A stretch of 64,000 bases of DNA from Leptotrichia sp. HSP-342 (GCF_041199995.1 NZ_CP165646.1:1178001-1242000), one strand, 5' to 3'; counted from the first letter of the stretch, positions 25,762-35,581 are shown. Notes: generated by a model not told the origin, from the letters alone. Numbers and translations are program-made.

Positions 25762-26763
25762 ATGAAATTCATTGTAGAAAATTTAGCAGAAATAAAGGAT
25801 ATTATCGAATATCATAATGATATAGAACTTCCTGATTATAATAAAAATCTTAAAGAAATAAAACAAAATAAAAATATTGTGATTTTAGGAAATTTTGATG
25901 GTGTCCACAAGGGACATCAGATAATTTTAAAAAAATCTGTAAGTAAAGCTAAAGAAGAAAATTTAAAAACAATTGTTTATACATTTAATGAATATCCCAA
26001 AAATCAGCAAACTAAAATAACAACTTGTTCTGAAAAAGCATATTTATTGAATGAAAATGGAATTGACTATCTTTATCTGGAGCAATTTGAAAAAGTTAGG
26101 AATTATACGCCTAAAGAGTTTGTAGAAAAAGTACTTGTGGATACTTTAAATGCTAAAGAAGTTTATTGTGGGTTTAACTTTACTTTCGGAAAAGCAAAAT
26201 CTGGAGATGTTAGTACACTTGAAAAACTTTTAAAAGATAAAAATATAAAGCTTAATGTTCAAGAACCTGTACGAGATAAGAATAAAGAAATAATAAGCAG
26301 TACAAGGGTTAGGAATTATATTAAAGAAGGAAATTTTGAAAAAGTTAGAGAACTTCTTGGGCATAATTTTATTATTCTTGGAGAAGTTGTTTATGGTAAA
26401 CAGTTAGGACGTGTACTAGGCTTTCCTACAGCAAATTTACGATTTGAGAACAAAATTTATCCAGAATTTGGAGTCTATGGAGTAAAAGTTCATATTGAAG
26501 ATGATGAAAAAATTTATAATGGAGTAATGAATATTGGTAAGAATCCGACAGTAGATATTGGTGTATTAAGTGTAGAAGCAAATATTTTTGATTTTTCAGA
26601 AGATATTTATGGAAAAATAATTTTGATTGAAGTTTTAGAAAATATTAGAAGTGAGAAAAAATTTGATTCTGTAGATGAATTAAAAAAACAGATTGGAAAT
26701 GATGTAGATTACTGGAAAAATAAAATTTCATATTGGCGTAAGAAATACCCAAAAGAAAAATAG
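25762..26763 (+). CDS. ribF: Bifunctional riboflavin kinase / FAD synthetase RibF
   Basis: Makes FMN and then FAD from riboflavin. 333 residues. The N-terminal nucleotidyltransferase domain has LGNFDGVHKGHQ and ISSTRVRNYI. The C-terminal kinase domain has GKQLGRVLGFPTANL and YNGVMNIGKNPTVD. The N-terminus carries about 30 extra residues before the usual start of the domain. It is followed seven bases later by scpA. Confidence 0.94.
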   Translation: MKFIVENLAEIKDIIEYHNDIELPDYNKNLKEIKQNKNIVILGNFDGVHKGHQIILKKSVSKAKEENLKTIVYTFNEYPKNQQTKITTCSEKAYLLNENGIDYLYLEQFEKVRNYTPKEFVEKVLVDTLNAKEVYCGFNFTFGKAKSGDVSTLEKLLKDKNIKLNVQEPVRDKNKEIISSTRVRNYIKEGNFEKVRELLGHNFIILGEVVYGKQLGRVLGFPTANLRFENKIYPEFGVYGVKVHIEDDEKIYNGVMNIGKNPTVDIGVLSVEANIFDFSEDIYGKIILIEVLENIRSEKKFDSVDELKKQIGNDVDYWKNKISYWRKKYPKEK

Positions 26764-26770
26764 GTAAAAT

Positions 26771-27505
26771 ATGGAAAATGTAATACAAATTAAAATCGAC
26801 AATTTTGAAGGTCCTCTAGACTTGCTTATTCATCTGATTGAAAAAAAGAAAATGAACATTAATGAAATAAATATTTCACAAATAATAGATGATTATCTAG
26901 GTTATATTCACGCACAAAAGGAATTAAATTTAAAAATAAAAGTCGAATTCCTAATAATGGCAACTGATCTAATTGAAATCAAAGCTTATTCAGTATTAAA
27001 TAAAAATGAAAAGCTTGAAAGAATTGAAAATCTTGAGAAAAAAATAATAGAATATCAGTTATTTAAGGAGATTTCAGAATTATTTTCAAAACATGAAAAT
27101 GAATATAATATTCCATATACAAGAACAGGTACTGAAAGTATGGGAGATGAAATAATAGAATATGATATTTCAAGCCTAAATTTAGATAATTTATTTAAAA
27201 GTTTAAAAAACTTGGTCAATGCAAGGCTAAGAGGAAAAAATAATTCCCAAGATAGAATGATTTTGAACTTGGAAGGAGATAGTTATTCAACAGAGGAGGC
27301 TTATAATGAGGTTTCCAATATTATAAAAAATGATAAAAAAGTAGAGTTTAATCAATTATTACAAAATAAATTTTCAAAATCCAGAATAGTAACTTTGTTT
27401 CTTTGTATTCTAGATATGTTTAAAAATGGAGAAATTGACATAATTGTCGAAGAAAAAAACTTTTTTATTAAGTCAATGCAAAATTCAAGAAAGGAAATTA
27501 ATTAA
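26771..27505 (+). CDS. scpA: Segregation and condensation protein A (ScpA kleisin)
   Basis: Kleisin that bridges SMC heads in the chromosome condensation complex, 244 residues. The start IKIDNFEGPLDLLIHLIEKK is characteristic, followed by ISQIIDDYLGYI and the C-terminal winged-helix region VTLFLCILDMFKNGEI. Its last base overlaps the murJ ATG. ScpB is not in the neighbourhood. Confidence 0.93.
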   Translation: MENVIQIKIDNFEGPLDLLIHLIEKKKMNINEINISQIIDDYLGYIHAQKELNLKIKVEFLIMATDLIEIKAYSVLNKNEKLERIENLEKKIIEYQLFKEISELFSKHENEYNIPYTRTGTESMGDEIIEYDISSLNLDNLFKSLKNLVNARLRGKNNSQDRMILNLEGDSYSTEEAYNEVSNIIKNDKKVEFNQLLQNKFSKSRIVTLFLCILDMFKNGEIDIIVEEKNFFIKSMQNSRKEIN

Positions 27506-29019
27506 TGTTTAAATCTAGTTTTATAGTAATGATTATAAATATGCTAAGCCGCATTTTAGGACTTGTTCGTGAAATGATTATCGGAAGTGTATTTGGTGCA
27601 ACAGGAATGACAGATGCATATTTTAGTGCCACAAAAATCCCAAACTTCTTTACAACATTATTTGGAGAAGGCTCTCTCGGTACAGTTTTTATCCCAATTT
27701 ATAATCGTGGAATTGAAGAACAGGGAAAAGAGAGGACAGATGAATTTGTCTTTTCAGTATTAAATTTAATAGTTGCATTTACATCAACAATGTCAATATT
27801 AATGATTTTGTTTTCAAGACAAATTTTAAAAATAACAACAGGTTTTGCAGACCCTGAACGTTTTGAAACAGCTAATATGCTTTTAAAAATAGTTGCTTTT
27901 TATTTTTTGTTTATTGCACTTTCTGGAGTAGTATCATCGTTATTAAATAATTATAAAAAGTTTGCAGTGGCTGCATCAATGGGAATTGTTTTTAACTTAA
28001 CAATTATAATCGGAACACTTCTTTTAAAAAATAAAATGGGAATTTATGGATTAGGAATAGCTTATTTGCTGTCAGGAGTTTTCCAGCTTGCTATGATGCT
28101 TCCACAGTTTTTTCAAATAATGAAAACATATAAATTTACATTTAACTTAAAAGATGAATATGTTATAGAAATGTTTAAATTAATGATTCCAACATTAATC
28201 GGAATTTTTGGCTATCAAATAAACGAAATTATAGACAACCGTTTTGCCACAATGTTGCCTGCAGGAACAGCCAGTGCCTTAAATTATGCAAGCCGGCTAT
28301 ATTTATTGCCAATTGGAGTTTTTGCAATTTCATTGGCAGTAGTGATATTTCCTACATTATCAAAGGCTGTAGTAAAAAATAATATGAAGACAGTAAGAAG
28401 AGTAGTTCATCAAGGATTATATATGTTAGCATTTTTAATCGTTCCTTCTTCAGTTGTATTATTTGGTTATGCACAGGAAATTGTGACATTAATTTACAAA
28501 AGAGGGCATTTTAGTGAAAAAAGTGTAGTAATAACTTCTGAAACATTGCAATTTTATGCAATCGGACTATTATTTTTCTCAACAATACACCTTCTTACAA
28601 GAAGCCATTATGTATTCAAGGATAGAACTTTGCCAGTAATTTCTTCGTTTACAGGAATTGGAATTAATATTCTTTTGGACTGGCTGCTATACAAACAATA
28701 TCGACATGTTGGACTTACATTTGCAACATCATTTGCCGCAATGGTAAATTTCCTAATTTTATATACTTCACTTGCAAAACGATATGTAAAATTAAGGACT
28801 TTCAAATATTTTGTAATACTTATAATCACGTTTGCTACCTCAGTAATTTCATTTTATATTTCAAAAATGATAAAATTGAATATATTGGGGAGATTCAGCA
28901 TTGCTATTAATTTAACGGTATTTACCACAATTTATCTGTTAATCTGGTTTATTTTAATTTCAATTTTTAGAAAAGATTTAATTGAAAAAATGCTAAAAAG
29001 AGTTTTGAATAGAGGATAA
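27505..29019 (+). CDS. murJ: Lipid II flippase MurJ (MviN)
   Basis: Polytopic membrane protein of 504 residues with about 14 hydrophobic segments that flips lipid II for peptidoglycan synthesis. Family motifs: MLSRILGLVREMIIGSVFG, TDAYFSATKIPNFF, FGEGSLGTVFIPIY and the central NEIIDNRFATMLPAG. It overlaps scpA by one base and is followed three bases later by a small gene. Confidence 0.94.
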   Translation: MFKSSFIVMIINMLSRILGLVREMIIGSVFGATGMTDAYFSATKIPNFFTTLFGEGSLGTVFIPIYNRGIEEQGKERTDEFVFSVLNLIVAFTSTMSILMILFSRQILKITTGFADPERFETANMLLKIVAFYFLFIALSGVVSSLLNNYKKFAVAASMGIVFNLTIIIGTLLLKNKMGIYGLGIAYLLSGVFQLAMMLPQFFQIMKTYKFTFNLKDEYVIEMFKLMIPTLIGIFGYQINEIIDNRFATMLPAGTASALNYASRLYLLPIGVFAISLAVVIFPTLSKAVVKNNMKTVRRVVHQGLYMLAFLIVPSSVVLFGYAQEIVTLIYKRGHFSEKSVVITSETLQFYAIGLLFFSTIHLLTRSHYVFKDRTLPVISSFTGIGINILLDWLLYKQYRHVGLTFATSFAAMVNFLILYTSLAKRYVKLRTFKYFVILIITFATSVISFYISKMIKLNILGRFSIAINLTVFTTIYLLIWFILISIFRKDLIEKMLKRVLNRG

Positions 29020-29021
29020 GT

Positions 29022-29387
29022 ATGATACAGGAAAAAATTAGGTATACAAAGACAGGTAAACGAATAGAAGTTTACGAATTTAAAGCTAAACTGCATCAAA
29101 AAGTAGTAATGAGTAAAAATCAGTTTGAAGAACATATTTTTCCAAAACATCCTGAAATCTCATTGAAAATAATAAAAGAAGTATTAGAAAATCCAGATTT
29201 TGTAACAAAACAGTCAAAATCCCGAAAAGAACATTTTTATCAAAAAAAAATTGGAAAATTGAATTATTTTGTAGTAATTTCCCAACATAAAAATGTAAAA
29301 AAATTAAGATTTGTATTAACAGCTTTTATGGCAAAAGATATAAACTTTTTGAAAGAAAAAAATATACATTACAGATATAAAAAATAA
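29022..29387 (+). CDS. Small basic protein, possible PBECR (Barnase/EndoU/RelE-like) nuclease
   Basis: 121 residues, strongly basic (many Lys). The central HIFPKHPEISLKIIKEVLEN followed by PDFV and a later FVVISQHKNVKKLRFVLTA resemble the phage-associated BECR/RelE-like nuclease folds known as PBECR. This assignment is from pattern only. It begins two bases after murJ, so it is probably co-transcribed with it. No partner antitoxin is visible. Confidence 0.5.
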   Translation: MIQEKIRYTKTGKRIEVYEFKAKLHQKVVMSKNQFEEHIFPKHPEISLKIIKEVLENPDFVTKQSKSRKEHFYQKKIGKLNYFVVISQHKNVKKLRFVLTAFMAKDINFLKEKNIHYRYKK

Positions 29388-29864
29388 AAATATAAATTCA
29401 AAACTGTTATTTAAATAAATTTTTGATAAATACTGAAAATAGTGATTTATAATTTTATAATAAAATCGAATACAATATAAGAAAAAAATTATCGTAATAG
29501 AAAGCGTATAAGCGCCTAAAATTAAGTTAGCCATACTTTTTTATTGTCGATGATTTTTTATTGCTTAAAATCGCTTATTTAGCTTTTTCAGATTTTCTAT
29601 TTATGTAAAACATAAATCAATTTTTTGATATAATATCTTATAAAATCTATAATACATAATATTTTATAATTTCATAAAGTTCTATAAAAGTTCTATTTTT
29701 ATAACACTAAAATCCTATTTAAATAATAGACCTGTTCGATAACTGTATTAAATTTGAAAATGCAATAAGATAAATATTACTCTGAAGTGAGCAAAACTTC
29801 TTATTAGAGATAAAAAATATAAAGTTTCCGAACAAGTCTAATAAATTTTTTCTATTTTTTTAAT
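29388..29864. other. Gene-free stretch with a MITE-like repeat
   Basis: No open frame of note between the putative nuclease gene and the small lipoprotein gene. The only structured part is the inverted-repeat element at 29727-29840, described separately. Confidence 0.4.
29727..29840. mobile_element. MITE-like element with 18-bp imperfect terminal inverted repeats
   Basis: Left end TAGACCTGTTCGATAACT (29727-29744) and right end AGTTTCCGAACAAGTCTA (29823-29840) are inverted complements at 15 of 18 positions. The four bases directly outside each end are ATAA, a possible target-site duplication, although this is weak in such AT-rich DNA. The 78-base interior has no gene. It is too short for an insertion sequence and is likely a non-autonomous derivative whose transposase family I cannot name. 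Confidence 0.5.
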
Positions 29865-30053
29865 TTAGTAATCAAAAACAGTTTGAACACTTGCATCTCT
29901 ACAATATTTGTATCCACGTTTTGCTTTACATCTTTCCAAAGCTTCTCGATAAGCTTTGTCTGCTTCTTTATATGATTTTGGATCAAAAAGTTCACATCCA
30001 AAAACACTCATTCCTAACAAAACTAAAAGTAGCAACTTGATTATTCTTTTCAT
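29865..30053 (-). CDS. Small lipoprotein of unknown function
   Basis: 62 residues. The signal peptide with lipobox VFGC (Cys20) is clear. The mature part is short, charged and has two Cys (ERCKAKRGYKYCRD) that could form a disulfide. A very strong binding site AGGAGGG precedes the ATG on the minus strand. It lies just downstream of the integrase and may belong to the same mobile segment. Confidence 0.65.
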   Translation of the reverse strand: MKRIIKLLLLVLLGMSVFGCELFDPKSYKEADKAYREALERCKAKRGYKYCRDASVQTVFDY

Positions 30054-30094
30054 AATAATCCCTCCTGGTTTTTATTTTTTATAATTAAAAAAAA

Positions 30095-31204
30095 TTATTT
30101 ATTTAATTTTTCCATTAATTGAGTATTTGCATCCTTATACATATGAGAATATGTATTTATCGTAGTTTGTAAATTATCATGTCCCAGTCGTTTGCTGATA
30201 GCAGTAATGTCGGCTTGGATAAATAATAAATACGAAGCGTGAGAATGCCTAAAGTCGTGAAGGCGTATTTTTGGCAAATTTGCTTGTAAACTGTATTTCT
30301 CTAGAATGTATCTAAGTTGTGAACTTTTTAAATTAAAAATTCTAGCACTATTTATATTTTTTTTATTTTGATTTATTTTTAAAGTTTCAGAAAAATATAA
30401 TTGTAAATCTGAAATAAGAGTTTCTGGCAACAAAACTTTTCTTATAGAGCCTAGAGTTTTTGGAGTAGTGATATAATCCTTTTTATTTATACGTGAAAAA
30501 GTTTTATTCACGTCAATAAATTTTTCTTCCAAATTAACATCATTTTTAGAAAGAGCCAAAAGTTCACCAATTCTAAGTCCGGTCCAAAACAAAATTTTAA
30601 ATACAATAATAGAATCAGAATATTTTCCATTTTTCTCTTTATTTTTTAACTTTAAAATTTCAATAAACTTTTCAAAATCGTTCAAAGACCAAATTTTCAT
30701 TTCTGAACGATTTTTCTTACTTCCAAAAGATCCCATATTTTTACAAGGATTTTCATTTAGTCCTTGATATTTCGTAGCCCAGTTAAACATGCTTTTCAAT
30801 GCTGCATAAATATTAGATTTAGAATTTTCGCTAAACAGTTGTCCGTTTTTGTGTTCTTTTTCTAACATCTGGTTCTGCCATTCTCTAATCATAAAAGGAG
30901 TAATCTTATTTATTTCAATTTTATCAAAAAATGGTAAAATATGCAAACGGAAATATGTTTCTACAGTATTGACCGCAGTAGACTTGTGTCTCTTGCTATA
31001 ATCTTCAAAATAAAGTTCATATAATGATTGAAATGACATATTCATAGACTTAGCAATCTTTTTTTTAAATTCGTATTCGTAATCCTGAGCCTCCTTTTTC
31101 TTTTTAAACCCAGTCTTTTTATACTTCTTATTCAAACCCTTATAATCCTTAGCGTAAAACATAGCATACCAAGTCTTTTTATCCGCATTGTAATAAACCG
31201 GCAC
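30095..31204 (-). CDS. int: Tyrosine site-specific recombinase (phage-type integrase)
   Basis: 369 residues. The N-terminal AP2-like arm-binding region (YNADKKTWYAMFYAKDY), a SAM-like core-binding domain (about residues 55-150), then the catalytic domain with Arg in GLRIGELLAL, HDFRHSHASYL (His-x-x-Arg), the third box RLGHDNLQTTINTY (His) and the nucleophile Tyr in that segment. The start is GTG at 31204 with AAGGAGAA upstream. No other phage genes are present, so it is a solitary integrase of a degraded or tiny element. Confidence 0.88.
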   Translation of the reverse strand: MPVYYNADKKTWYAMFYAKDYKGLNKKYKKTGFKKKKEAQDYEYEFKKKIAKSMNMSFQSLYELYFEDYSKRHKSTAVNTVETYFRLHILPFFDKIEINKITPFMIREWQNQMLEKEHKNGQLFSENSKSNIYAALKSMFNWATKYQGLNENPCKNMGSFGSKKNRSEMKIWSLNDFEKFIEILKLKNKEKNGKYSDSIIVFKILFWTGLRIGELLALSKNDVNLEEKFIDVNKTFSRINKKDYITTPKTLGSIRKVLLPETLISDLQLYFSETLKINQNKKNINSARIFNLKSSQLRYILEKYSLQANLPKIRLHDFRHSHASYLLFIQADITAISKRLGHDNLQTTINTYSHMYKDANTQLMEKLNK

Positions 31205-31606
31205 TTTAAAGTTCTCCTTACTTTTATGATTTTCAATATAATTATATCACATTTTTATAATAAATAAAGTTTTTTTATTAGTATTTTTAGACATTAGGAT
31301 ATAGTAATGTGTATAACTATAAAACAAGAAGATTTTATATAGCAAGAAGAGTAATAGCATAAAAGACTAGAAGAAGCAAAAAATACAATCTAATGAATAT
31401 AATAAGAGTTTATAATTTATCATCAAAAATCACATAACATACATTATCGGACTAGAATAATTATTTCAAAATATAATATAATTTCTTAATAATTAAATTA
31501 ATTAATACGTCCGATAAAATACTTTATATTAATTATTGTATTAATATTAATATTATTTTCCAAGTATTATCATTTCATTATAATATATATCATACGTATC
31601 TTCTTT
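31205..31606. other. Gene-free stretch with a 9-bp inverted repeat
   Basis: No gene seen. TTATCGGAC at 31444-31452 is exactly complementary to GTCCGATAA at 31509-31517, with 56 AT-rich bases between. It lies downstream of the helicase gene and upstream of the integrase gene (both on the minus strand). It could be a weak element end or hairpin. Confidence 0.35.
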
Positions 31607-34600
31607 TTAACTTAAATTATACAATTCATAAATTAACTCTTGTGGTATTTTCTCATCTAACTTCCATAAAATTCTCATTGGTTTATCTCCATAGCTTTTA
31701 TAATAATTGGCTTTTCCTAGATAAATAAATGGGTTTGTTTTATTATTATTCATGAATGCATATTTCCTTATAAATATGTGGACATTATACCCTAATTCAC
31801 TATGATTAGTAAACATTTTACCGACACTTGAGTTATGGGCTGTTTTAGGTTGGCTTATCCATTGAATTAGATTGTCAGCAAATAAAGAATTATCGTATTT
31901 TAAGTTTTCTTGTAAAATATGGGTCTTGTCAATTGTTGCAAAAAGGCAAATATCCTTGTCTGTATTTGCATAACCTGCTCTCCAGCTGCCTTTTGGCACT
32001 TTGGAATCCAGCAAAATTTGGAGTTCTATTCTTTTATATTTTTTGTATGGAATCAGAATATTCTCATTAAATATCGATAAATTATTACTTTTCTTAAATT
32101 CTGACAATCCTAAATATAGTAATTCTTTTAGACGAATCTTGAAATTATAATTTGAATTTTGAGAATTATCTAAATTTATAAGTTTTAGGTTTATTTCATT
32201 TTTATCATCAACTTTATCTATATTCTGAAATATTTTTCTGTAATTTTCAGAGATTTTAAATAAATTATTATTTTTAGAATTTTGTTCTAAAATTTTATCT
32301 TCAATTAATTCTCTAAAAATACGGTTTACAACGTATTCTTTTTCAAAATTATTTTTTATATTAAAATAATTTTTATACTCATTAATAATGATTTCTGACG
32401 TTATAAACTCATTATTTATCAAATAATTTATAATTAAATACGTAAATGGCTCTACAAGTGTCAATTTTTTTTCTAAATATTCCAAAAATTCAATTTCTTC
32501 TGAATTTAAAGATATTTTATTCATTTTTAGAATTTCAGGATTTTCGAATTGTAACTGTGCATTATAAAATGAGCCTAATTTTAGGGATAATTCTTGAAAT
32601 AATTCGATATTTGTATCAAAATCACTTACTTTTAAAATTTCATTTTCAGATTTGCCAATTTCTTCTTTATAGTTTAAATACAAGTCTTTTAAAATATTTT
32701 TAGAACTGAAGTTAATTTTTTCAATTTTTTCAATAATACGGTTTTGACAAACTCTATCCAATTCTACATAGCATGATTTTGGAATATTTGAAAATTGATT
32801 TTTTATTTCGTTTATAATTTTTTCTTTTTTAGTAAATAAAGTATCCTTATTATCAACTTCATTTGAAAAATAATTTATTAGCAAATAATCTTTTTTATGA
32901 TTTCCAATAAAATCAATAATTGTAACAAAATCTTTATTTTCAGCCTTTCTTAATCCTCTTCCAATTTGCTGTATAAAAATCGTTGAGGACATTGTAGGAC
33001 GTAAAAATAGCAGTAAATTAATTGTTGGAATGTCAATTCCTTCATTTAAAATATCTACTACACATAAAATTTCAATTTTTTTATTTTTAAATTTGTCTAA
33101 AATTTCTGATCTTTCGTTTGAACTTGTATTTGCTGTGATTACAGCGGATTTATAGCTTTTGTTTGTAAATTCTTCTTTCATGAAAAAAGCATGCTCTATA
33201 TTTTGGCAAAATGCGATAGCACTTAATTTATCACCATCAAAACCAAACTTATTTATTTTTTCAACAATATAATCGGTACGTGTGTTCAGTAATAAATTTT
33301 CTAATAATACTTTTTCATTATATTTCCCATTTTTGTAAGGAATGTTATCATAATTAATCATGTAATCATTTACACCAAAATAATGAAAAGGCACAATCAA
33401 ATCCTCTTCCAAAGCCTCTTTTATTCCAATTTCATCAACAACATTATAGTCACAAAGTGAGAGAATATCTTTGCCATCCATACGTTTCGGAGTTGCTGTC
33501 AAACCTAGCAAAAATTTACTCTGAAAATATGATAGCGTCTTTAAATAACTGTCTGACATTGAATGATGAAATTCGTCAACTATGGTATAATCAAAGAAAT
33601 TATGTTTAAATTCATTGTAACAATTTCTTAATGATTGAATAGAAGCAAAAATCATGCTTTTATTAATTTCTTTTAAGCCACCGTAAATTCTTCCAAATTC
33701 ATTTTTATCAATTTTGAGAATTCTCGAAAAGACATTTATTGCATTTTCCAGCAATTCTTCACGATGGGCGATAAATAAAAATTTTATATTTGAATTTTTG
33801 GAGTTTCCATCATTTATTTCAAATAGTTTATTTTCATTATTAGAATCAATTTCAAAAAATTGTTTTATATCCATTGCAGCAAGGTAAGTTTTCCCTGTAC
33901 CAGTTGCAGAAATCACGAGTCCTTTTTTATTGCCATTTTCTCTTGTTTCCTCCAACTTTTCCAAAACTCTTTTTTGCATGCTATTTGGAACAAATTCATC
34001 TTTTTGTGTTATTTTTGTTTTTCTATAATCAAATGTATTTTGTGTATTTATAGATTTTTTATATTTTTCATATTCATCAATAAAATCTTCTGTCAATTCT
34101 ATTGCTTCATTACTGTGCCACAATTTCTCAAATTGGTTTAATGATTTTTCATAAATATTAAAAAAACTGCTGTCTGTCAGTTTCACATTCCATTCTTCTG
34201 CTGAATATAAAGCGCTTTGGCTAATATTAGACGAGCCAATTATAACACTATGATATTTTTCCTTTTCAAATAAATATGCTTTTGTGTGAAAACTCTCGCT
34301 TGAATTATTGTAAATTTTTACTTTTATATTTTTATACGACAAAAGTTTTCGCAACGCCTTTGAGTCAGTAATATTTAGATAAACAGATGTTATAATTTCC
34401 CCTTGAATGCCTTGTTTTTCAAGTTCATCTAAAGTACTTATTAAAAGCTGTATACCTGAGTATTTTATAAAACTTACTATAAAATAGAATTTTTTACAGT
34501 TTAATAATTCCTGTTTTAAATAAATAAAAAAATTACGAAACTTTACTTTTTCGTTTATAATTAGTTCATTTATATTTCCGATTATATCGCTATTTTTTCG

Positions 34601-34879
34601 TTTTAATGGTAACTCAAAGTGAAAATCAGTATTTTGAGTTTTTATTTTTTCTGATTTATCTGTAAATGCCTGATTTAATAAATACAACTGTTTTTCAGTA
34701 AATTCAATAACTTTTTGATAATCATTTTTCCCAATAAAATCAGAAATTTTTTCTGAAAAAGTTTCCAGAACTTCAAATTCTAAATTTTCCTTGTATTCAG
34801 TTATTTCTAAAAAATTATCATTTTTTTCTTCTGTATTTATTAAATTATTTGGCTCAGATTTTTTTGCTAAAATACTCAT
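31607..34879 (-). CDS. PLD-domain / DEAD-like helicase / DUF3427 protein
   Basis: Large (about 1090 residues) superfamily II ATPase of the DUF3427 group. N-terminal phospholipase-D-like nuclease domain with FHTKAYLFEKEKYHSVIIGS then SNIS (HxK motif). Helicase core with Walker A SATGTGKTYLAA, Walker B VDEFHHSM, motif III LGLTATPKRMD and motif VI QIGRGLRKAENK. The C-terminal third is the DUF3427 region, including GYNVHIFIRKYA. The ATG at 34879 has GGAG five bases upstream; a GTG two codons earlier overlaps that site. Such proteins often sit in defence or mobile regions. A DnaQ-like exonuclease is encoded directly upstream. Confidence 0.88.
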   Translation of the reverse strand: MSILAKKSEPNNLINTEEKNDNFLEITEYKENLEFEVLETFSEKISDFIGKNDYQKVIEFTEKQLYLLNQAFTDKSEKIKTQNTDFHFELPLKRKNSDIIGNINELIINEKVKFRNFFIYLKQELLNCKKFYFIVSFIKYSGIQLLISTLDELEKQGIQGEIITSVYLNITDSKALRKLLSYKNIKVKIYNNSSESFHTKAYLFEKEKYHSVIIGSSNISQSALYSAEEWNVKLTDSSFFNIYEKSLNQFEKLWHSNEAIELTEDFIDEYEKYKKSINTQNTFDYRKTKITQKDEFVPNSMQKRVLEKLEETRENGNKKGLVISATGTGKTYLAAMDIKQFFEIDSNNENKLFEINDGNSKNSNIKFLFIAHREELLENAINVFSRILKIDKNEFGRIYGGLKEINKSMIFASIQSLRNCYNEFKHNFFDYTIVDEFHHSMSDSYLKTLSYFQSKFLLGLTATPKRMDGKDILSLCDYNVVDEIGIKEALEEDLIVPFHYFGVNDYMINYDNIPYKNGKYNEKVLLENLLLNTRTDYIVEKINKFGFDGDKLSAIAFCQNIEHAFFMKEEFTNKSYKSAVITANTSSNERSEILDKFKNKKIEILCVVDILNEGIDIPTINLLLFLRPTMSSTIFIQQIGRGLRKAENKDFVTIIDFIGNHKKDYLLINYFSNEVDNKDTLFTKKEKIINEIKNQFSNIPKSCYVELDRVCQNRIIEKIEKINFSSKNILKDLYLNYKEEIGKSENEILKVSDFDTNIELFQELSLKLGSFYNAQLQFENPEILKMNKISLNSEEIEFLEYLEKKLTLVEPFTYLIINYLINNEFITSEIIINEYKNYFNIKNNFEKEYVVNRIFRELIEDKILEQNSKNNNLFKISENYRKIFQNIDKVDDKNEINLKLINLDNSQNSNYNFKIRLKELLYLGLSEFKKSNNLSIFNENILIPYKKYKRIELQILLDSKVPKGSWRAGYANTDKDICLFATIDKTHILQENLKYDNSLFADNLIQWISQPKTAHNSSVGKMFTNHSELGYNVHIFIRKYAFMNNNKTNPFIYLGKANYYKSYGDKPMRILWKLDEKIPQELIYELYNLS

Positions 34880-34942
34880 TTTCACTCCATTTATTTTACT
34901 TTAATTATATTTTTTGACTTTACATAAATATTTTTTCAAAAA

Positions 34943-35581
34943 TTATTCTTTTTCTAAAAATTCTAAAATTCGTTTATTTCCGGTCTTATGCTTCATCATC
35001 TTGAAGAAAATTCTAAACATTATAAGAACATCGTAATAACTGCCGTGCAGCTGGCTTTCTTCAAATGGGATATTATAATAATTGGCACATTCCATAAGTT
35101 TTGGCCATTTGTAATTTCCGTAGGAAGAACCATTTACTTTGACGATGTCTATATTTGTTAGCATTGTATCAAATTGATTTTGCAAAGGAAAATCTACGAA
35201 GCTTCTGTCAAATTTTATGTTATGGGCGACAAAATGGCTTGTGTCCTGACAGAATAAAAAGAAATTATCCATATCTTCCTTAAAAGTCAAAGGATATTCA
35301 ATTCCTGTATTTTGAATGATGCTCTTTCTTTCGCTTAAAATTACATCGTCTGTCAAGCCATTTACGCTTACTGCACCTTCGTTTAACTCTTCACCTTCAT
35401 TTCTGAAATAAAATCTGTTAAATTCAGACACTTTTTTCCATTTATTTCTCTCTTCTCCAGAGTTTTCAGAATTATAATTCACTTTTATTGCAGACATTGA
35501 CAAAACTGAACTTCCCTGAAATCCATTTGTTTCAACATCAAAAAATATTATATTCTTATTTAGTTTTTTTTCTTTGTTCAC
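34943..35581 (-). CDS. DnaQ-like 3'-5' exonuclease (DEDDh)
   Basis: 212 residues with the DEDDh exonuclease pattern: FFDVETNGFQG (Asp and Glu), FVAHNIKFDRSF (Asp) and ESQLHGSYYDVLIMF (His and Asp). It acts on DNA or RNA ends; no polymerase domain is present. It lies 60 bases upstream of the helicase gene on the same strand and may be co-transcribed, which would give a nuclease-helicase pair. It could equally be an ordinary housekeeping exonuclease next to lepA. Confidence 0.82.
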   Translation of the reverse strand: MNKEKKLNKNIIFFDVETNGFQGSSVLSMSAIKVNYNSENSGEERNKWKKVSEFNRFYFRNEGEELNEGAVSVNGLTDDVILSERKSIIQNTGIEYPLTFKEDMDNFFLFCQDTSHFVAHNIKFDRSFVDFPLQNQFDTMLTNIDIVKVNGSSYGNYKWPKLMECANYYNIPFEESQLHGSYYDVLIMFRIFFKMMKHKTGNKRILEFLEKE

